Assembly: GCA_902624315.1 (NCBI GenBank)
Contig: CACNXC010000003.1
Location: 1 to 64,000, forward strand
Direction of reading: 5' to 3'
From: an uncultured Pelagibacteraceae bacterium
GTDB lineage: Bacteria; Pseudomonadota; Alphaproteobacteria; Pelagibacterales; Pelagibacteraceae
Length of the DNA stretch: 64,000 nt
Shown: piece after piece, positions 62,106-64,000 of the stretch
How the letters are laid out: the number at the start of each line of letters is the position of its first letter
How positions within the stretch are numbered: position 1 is the stretch's first letter
Notes under the pieces: model-generated
Databases searched by the model: none
The model's input: the letters and a program-made list of their open reading frames with translations, nothing else
What the model was told of the DNA's origin: nothing
Translations under genes and position numbers: made by a program

Positions 62106-62845
62106 TTGTTTTCTTTTATATAAATATCATCAAAAAGGTTTTCTTGCTTTATGCTTAGGTTGCCCTCCTTGACCAACTCAAGAGAGCCAGCAAATATTCC
62201 TGCTTTACCTGTTCGTTTGTACTTTGAGTCACTTTTAAAATTTTTCGGTATTAAATCATCTAATTTTTTCCAATCCATTAATTTTCCAAAAAAATCTTTT
62301 ATAGTTTTTATACCTTCTTCTGTTGTAAAAACTGGTAACTTTGGAATATTAATTCTCTGAAAATCTTTAGTCATAATTATAGTAGAATAGGTTTTCATGA
62401 GGTCAAATAAATTTAGTTTATATTCACTATTGTAGATAGGTCTTATGCCTGCTCTCATACCCCTAGTTCTTATTTCTCTTCCTAATCTTTTTCTTTTAAG
62501 CATCTGTTCAGATAATAACCTTATTAATTCAAGTTTCTTAAGTTGAAGTTTTAATTTTTCAGCCACTTCTTGAACTTTAAACTCTTCTTCAGGGGTGCCT
62601 GGTAATAGTAATTTTGATTTTAAATATGCTAACCATGTTGCCATTAATAAGTATTCTGAAGCAATTTCTAAATTTAATTTTTTTTCTTGAGTAATAAAAT
62701 CATGAAACTGATCTGCTAATTTTGTAATGGATATATCCTCAAGATTAACTTTTTGAGCTTTTGCAAGATCTAAAAGAACATCCAATGGTCCATTATAATT
62801 TTCAACATCTACTTTAAAAAGTTCAGAATCATTTTCAATCATCAA
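62102..62845 (-). CDS. scpA: Segregation and condensation protein A (kleisin)
   Basis: 247 residues. The N-terminal NYNGPLDVLLDLAKAQKVNLEDISITKLADQF is the ScpA signature, and EYLLMATWLAYLKSKLLLP follows. The C-terminal half closes the SMC ring through the head. The order nagZ-scpA-scpB-tatA is standard in alphaproteobacteria. Confidence 0.95.
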   Translation of the reverse strand: MMIENDSELFKVDVENYNGPLDVLLDLAKAQKVNLEDISITKLADQFHDFITQEKKLNLEIASEYLLMATWLAYLKSKLLLPGTPEEEFKVQEVAEKLKLQLKKLELIRLLSEQMLKRKRLGREIRTRGMRAGIRPIYNSEYKLNLFDLMKTYSTIIMTKDFQRINIPKLPVFTTEEGIKTIKDFFGKLMDWKKLDDLIPKNFKSDSKYKRTGKAGIFAGSLELVKEGNLSIKQENLFDDIYIKENK

Positions 62846-62851
62846 TCAATA

Positions 62852-63799
62852 TTAACTTAAAATTTTGTAAAATTGTGATGTTTTTTTAACGAGAAAAGGA
62901 TTTATCAATGGTGAATTATTTCCTACAATTTTCATTTCATTTAAATTTCCATTACAATGTAAGGCTAAATTACAACCTGCACTAAACGTTTTGATTGTAT
63001 TTTCCTTTAAATCACCCTTAAGACTTTTCATGGATAAATCATCAGAAATCAAAATATTTTTAAAACCAATTTCATTGCGAATTAATTTAATAAATTTTTT
63101 TGAGTGAGTAACACAATTTTCTTTGTCAATTTGAGTAAAAATTATGTGAGCGGTCATAGCAAAAAAAGTTTTTTTATTTTTAAATGGAAGAAAATCTCTC
63201 TTGGTTAAATAACTCAATTTTTTATTTACCATCGGAGTAAAATGGTGACTATCTACTTTTGCAAGACCATGTCCTGGAATATGCTTTATGACTGTTCCAA
63301 TACCATTTTGATGAAAATAATTGATACAATAATCTCCTATTTTAGATACAATTTTGGGATTATTGGAAAAAGATCTATTCCCAATGATATTTGATGCACC
63401 TTTAATTCTCAAATCTAAGACCGGGGAAGTATTAATATTAATACCAAGAGATTTTAATAAATATGAAGTTTTATCAATAAATAATTTATAATAAAATTTA
63501 AATTCATCTACATTTTTAACATATTTTTTTCCAAAAAATTCTGAAGTCAAATTATCGAATGATATAATATTTTCTAAACGATTAACTTTACCCCCTTCTT
63601 GATCAATTAAGATAGGATATTTTTTATCTTTGAATAATTTTCTTATTGACGTGGTGAGATTTAAAGTTTGATCAATATTTTTAATATTTCTTGTAAATAA
63701 GATAACTCCCCAGGGTTTATAATTTTTAAGAAATGACTTTTCTTTTACTGAAAGTTTTGTTGATTTGATACCAACGATAAAAGATCGACGTTTATTCAT
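62852..63799 (-). CDS. nagZ: Beta-N-acetylhexosaminidase, NagZ type
   Basis: 315 residues of glycoside hydrolase family 3. KPWGVILFTRNI, LIDQEGGKVNRL, KHIPGHGLAKVDSHHFTPMV (catalytic His on a mobile loop), and LISDDLSMKSLKGD with the nucleophile aspartate. It removes GlcNAc from recycled muropeptides. It is six bases upstream of scpA, and overlaps the upstream partial gene by eight bases. Confidence 0.93.
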   Translation of the reverse strand: MNKRRSFIVGIKSTKLSVKEKSFLKNYKPWGVILFTRNIKNIDQTLNLTTSIRKLFKDKKYPILIDQEGGKVNRLENIISFDNLTSEFFGKKYVKNVDEFKFYYKLFIDKTSYLLKSLGININTSPVLDLRIKGASNIIGNRSFSNNPKIVSKIGDYCINYFHQNGIGTVIKHIPGHGLAKVDSHHFTPMVNKKLSYLTKRDFLPFKNKKTFFAMTAHIIFTQIDKENCVTHSKKFIKLIRNEIGFKNILISDDLSMKSLKGDLKENTIKTFSAGCNLALHCNGNLNEMKIVGNNSPLINPFLVKKTSQFYKILS

Positions 63800-64000
63800 T
63801 ATTTTCTAATAATTTCCAAAAATTAAATTTTTTCTTTTTTTTATTGGTTGTTTGCTCAACGTATTCAATAATATTTTTCGTATCATCTTCTAAAATTGGT
63901 AATTTTTCTGAGTAAGTATTTATCTTGTTTTCGATATTGTTAAGTGATCTATAAGATTTTTTTTTATAGGCATCAGAAAAATAATATTTTGCTGTAAAAA
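63792..64000 (-). CDS. C-terminal part of an unidentified protein (start outside window)
   Basis: The frame is open from the window edge and yields about 69 codons ending ...KFNFWKLLENNE. It is rich in lysine and glutamate, with no recognisable motif. In relatives a SPOR-domain protein gene comes immediately upstream of nagZ, but a SPOR domain would be C-terminal and is not visible here. It overlaps nagZ by eight bases. Confidence 0.55.
   Translation of the reverse strand, partial: FTAKYYFSDAYKKKSYRSLNNIENKINTYSEKLPILEDDTKNIIEYVEQTTNKKKKKFNFWKLLENNE

Overview
The window is about 64 kb of very AT-rich, tightly packed bacterial chromosome and most probably comes from the SAR11 clade (Candidatus Pelagibacter or a close relative). 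The grounds are base composition and lysine/asparagine/isoleucine-rich proteins, gene spacing that is often negative (ATGA and 8-20 bp overlaps), alphaproteobacterial gene orders (rpiB-glyA-nrdR-rib-nusB-thiL; mltB-rlpA-dacA-tmk-holB-metG-tatD; nagZ-scpA-scpB-tatABC-serS), and a tandem SAM-II/SAM-V riboswitch before metY, an arrangement described from marine SAR11-type bacteria. No species-level call is possible from this sequence alone.

Layout. 1-13936 is core: the rnc tail, recO, hemB, then a long plus-strand operon (hydroxylase-like gene, rpiB, glyA, nrdR, ribD, ribE, ribBA, ribH, nusB, thiL), the proton pyrophosphatase hppA, bamE, a cytochrome bc1 chaperone, rpmF, plsX and ihfA. 13982-18653 is the one clearly accessory patch: tRNA-Glu, a GIY-YIG nuclease, a double glycosyltransferase, a tyrosine recombinase with a near-perfect inverted repeat in front of it, a small membrane protein, a GC-rich structured RNA candidate, a minimal Ogt-type alkyltransferase and a second RNA/terminator candidate. 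18654-31274 returns to metabolism and translation: two transporters, hom, argC, rpsI, rplM, riboswitched metY, heme A synthase, chorismate mutase, rpmG, a MerR regulator, glpX, an SbmA-like transporter, the NDUFS4-type complex I subunit, tRNA-Pro, and a methyltransferase/glycosyltransferase pair.

31427-46100 holds a zinc-ribbon protein, nhaA, a glutathione peroxidase, the eight-gene mltB-to-MBL operon (cell wall, thymidylate kinase, clamp loader, MetRS), rarD, tRNA-Ser, sdhE, recG, a DUF502 protein, an M48 lipoprotein protease and tRNA-Lys. 46172-64000 holds tgt, a cyclophilin, coaD, gyrA, ssb, uvrA, sodB, a PuuD-like membrane protein, then protein export and chromosome condensation in one minus-strand run: nagZ, scpA, scpB, tatA, tatB, tatC, serS, yajC, secD, secF.

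The items most worth a second look are the 17381-17415 inverted repeat beside the recombinase, the structured RNA at 17731-17903 (whose last loop repeats a strand of its first hairpin, so the two can compete), the stem plus T-run at 18338-18418, the alternative helix inside the tandem SAM riboswitch, a Tgt that has lost two of four zinc ligands, and the bamE/chaperone pair whose divergent start codons share the same bases.
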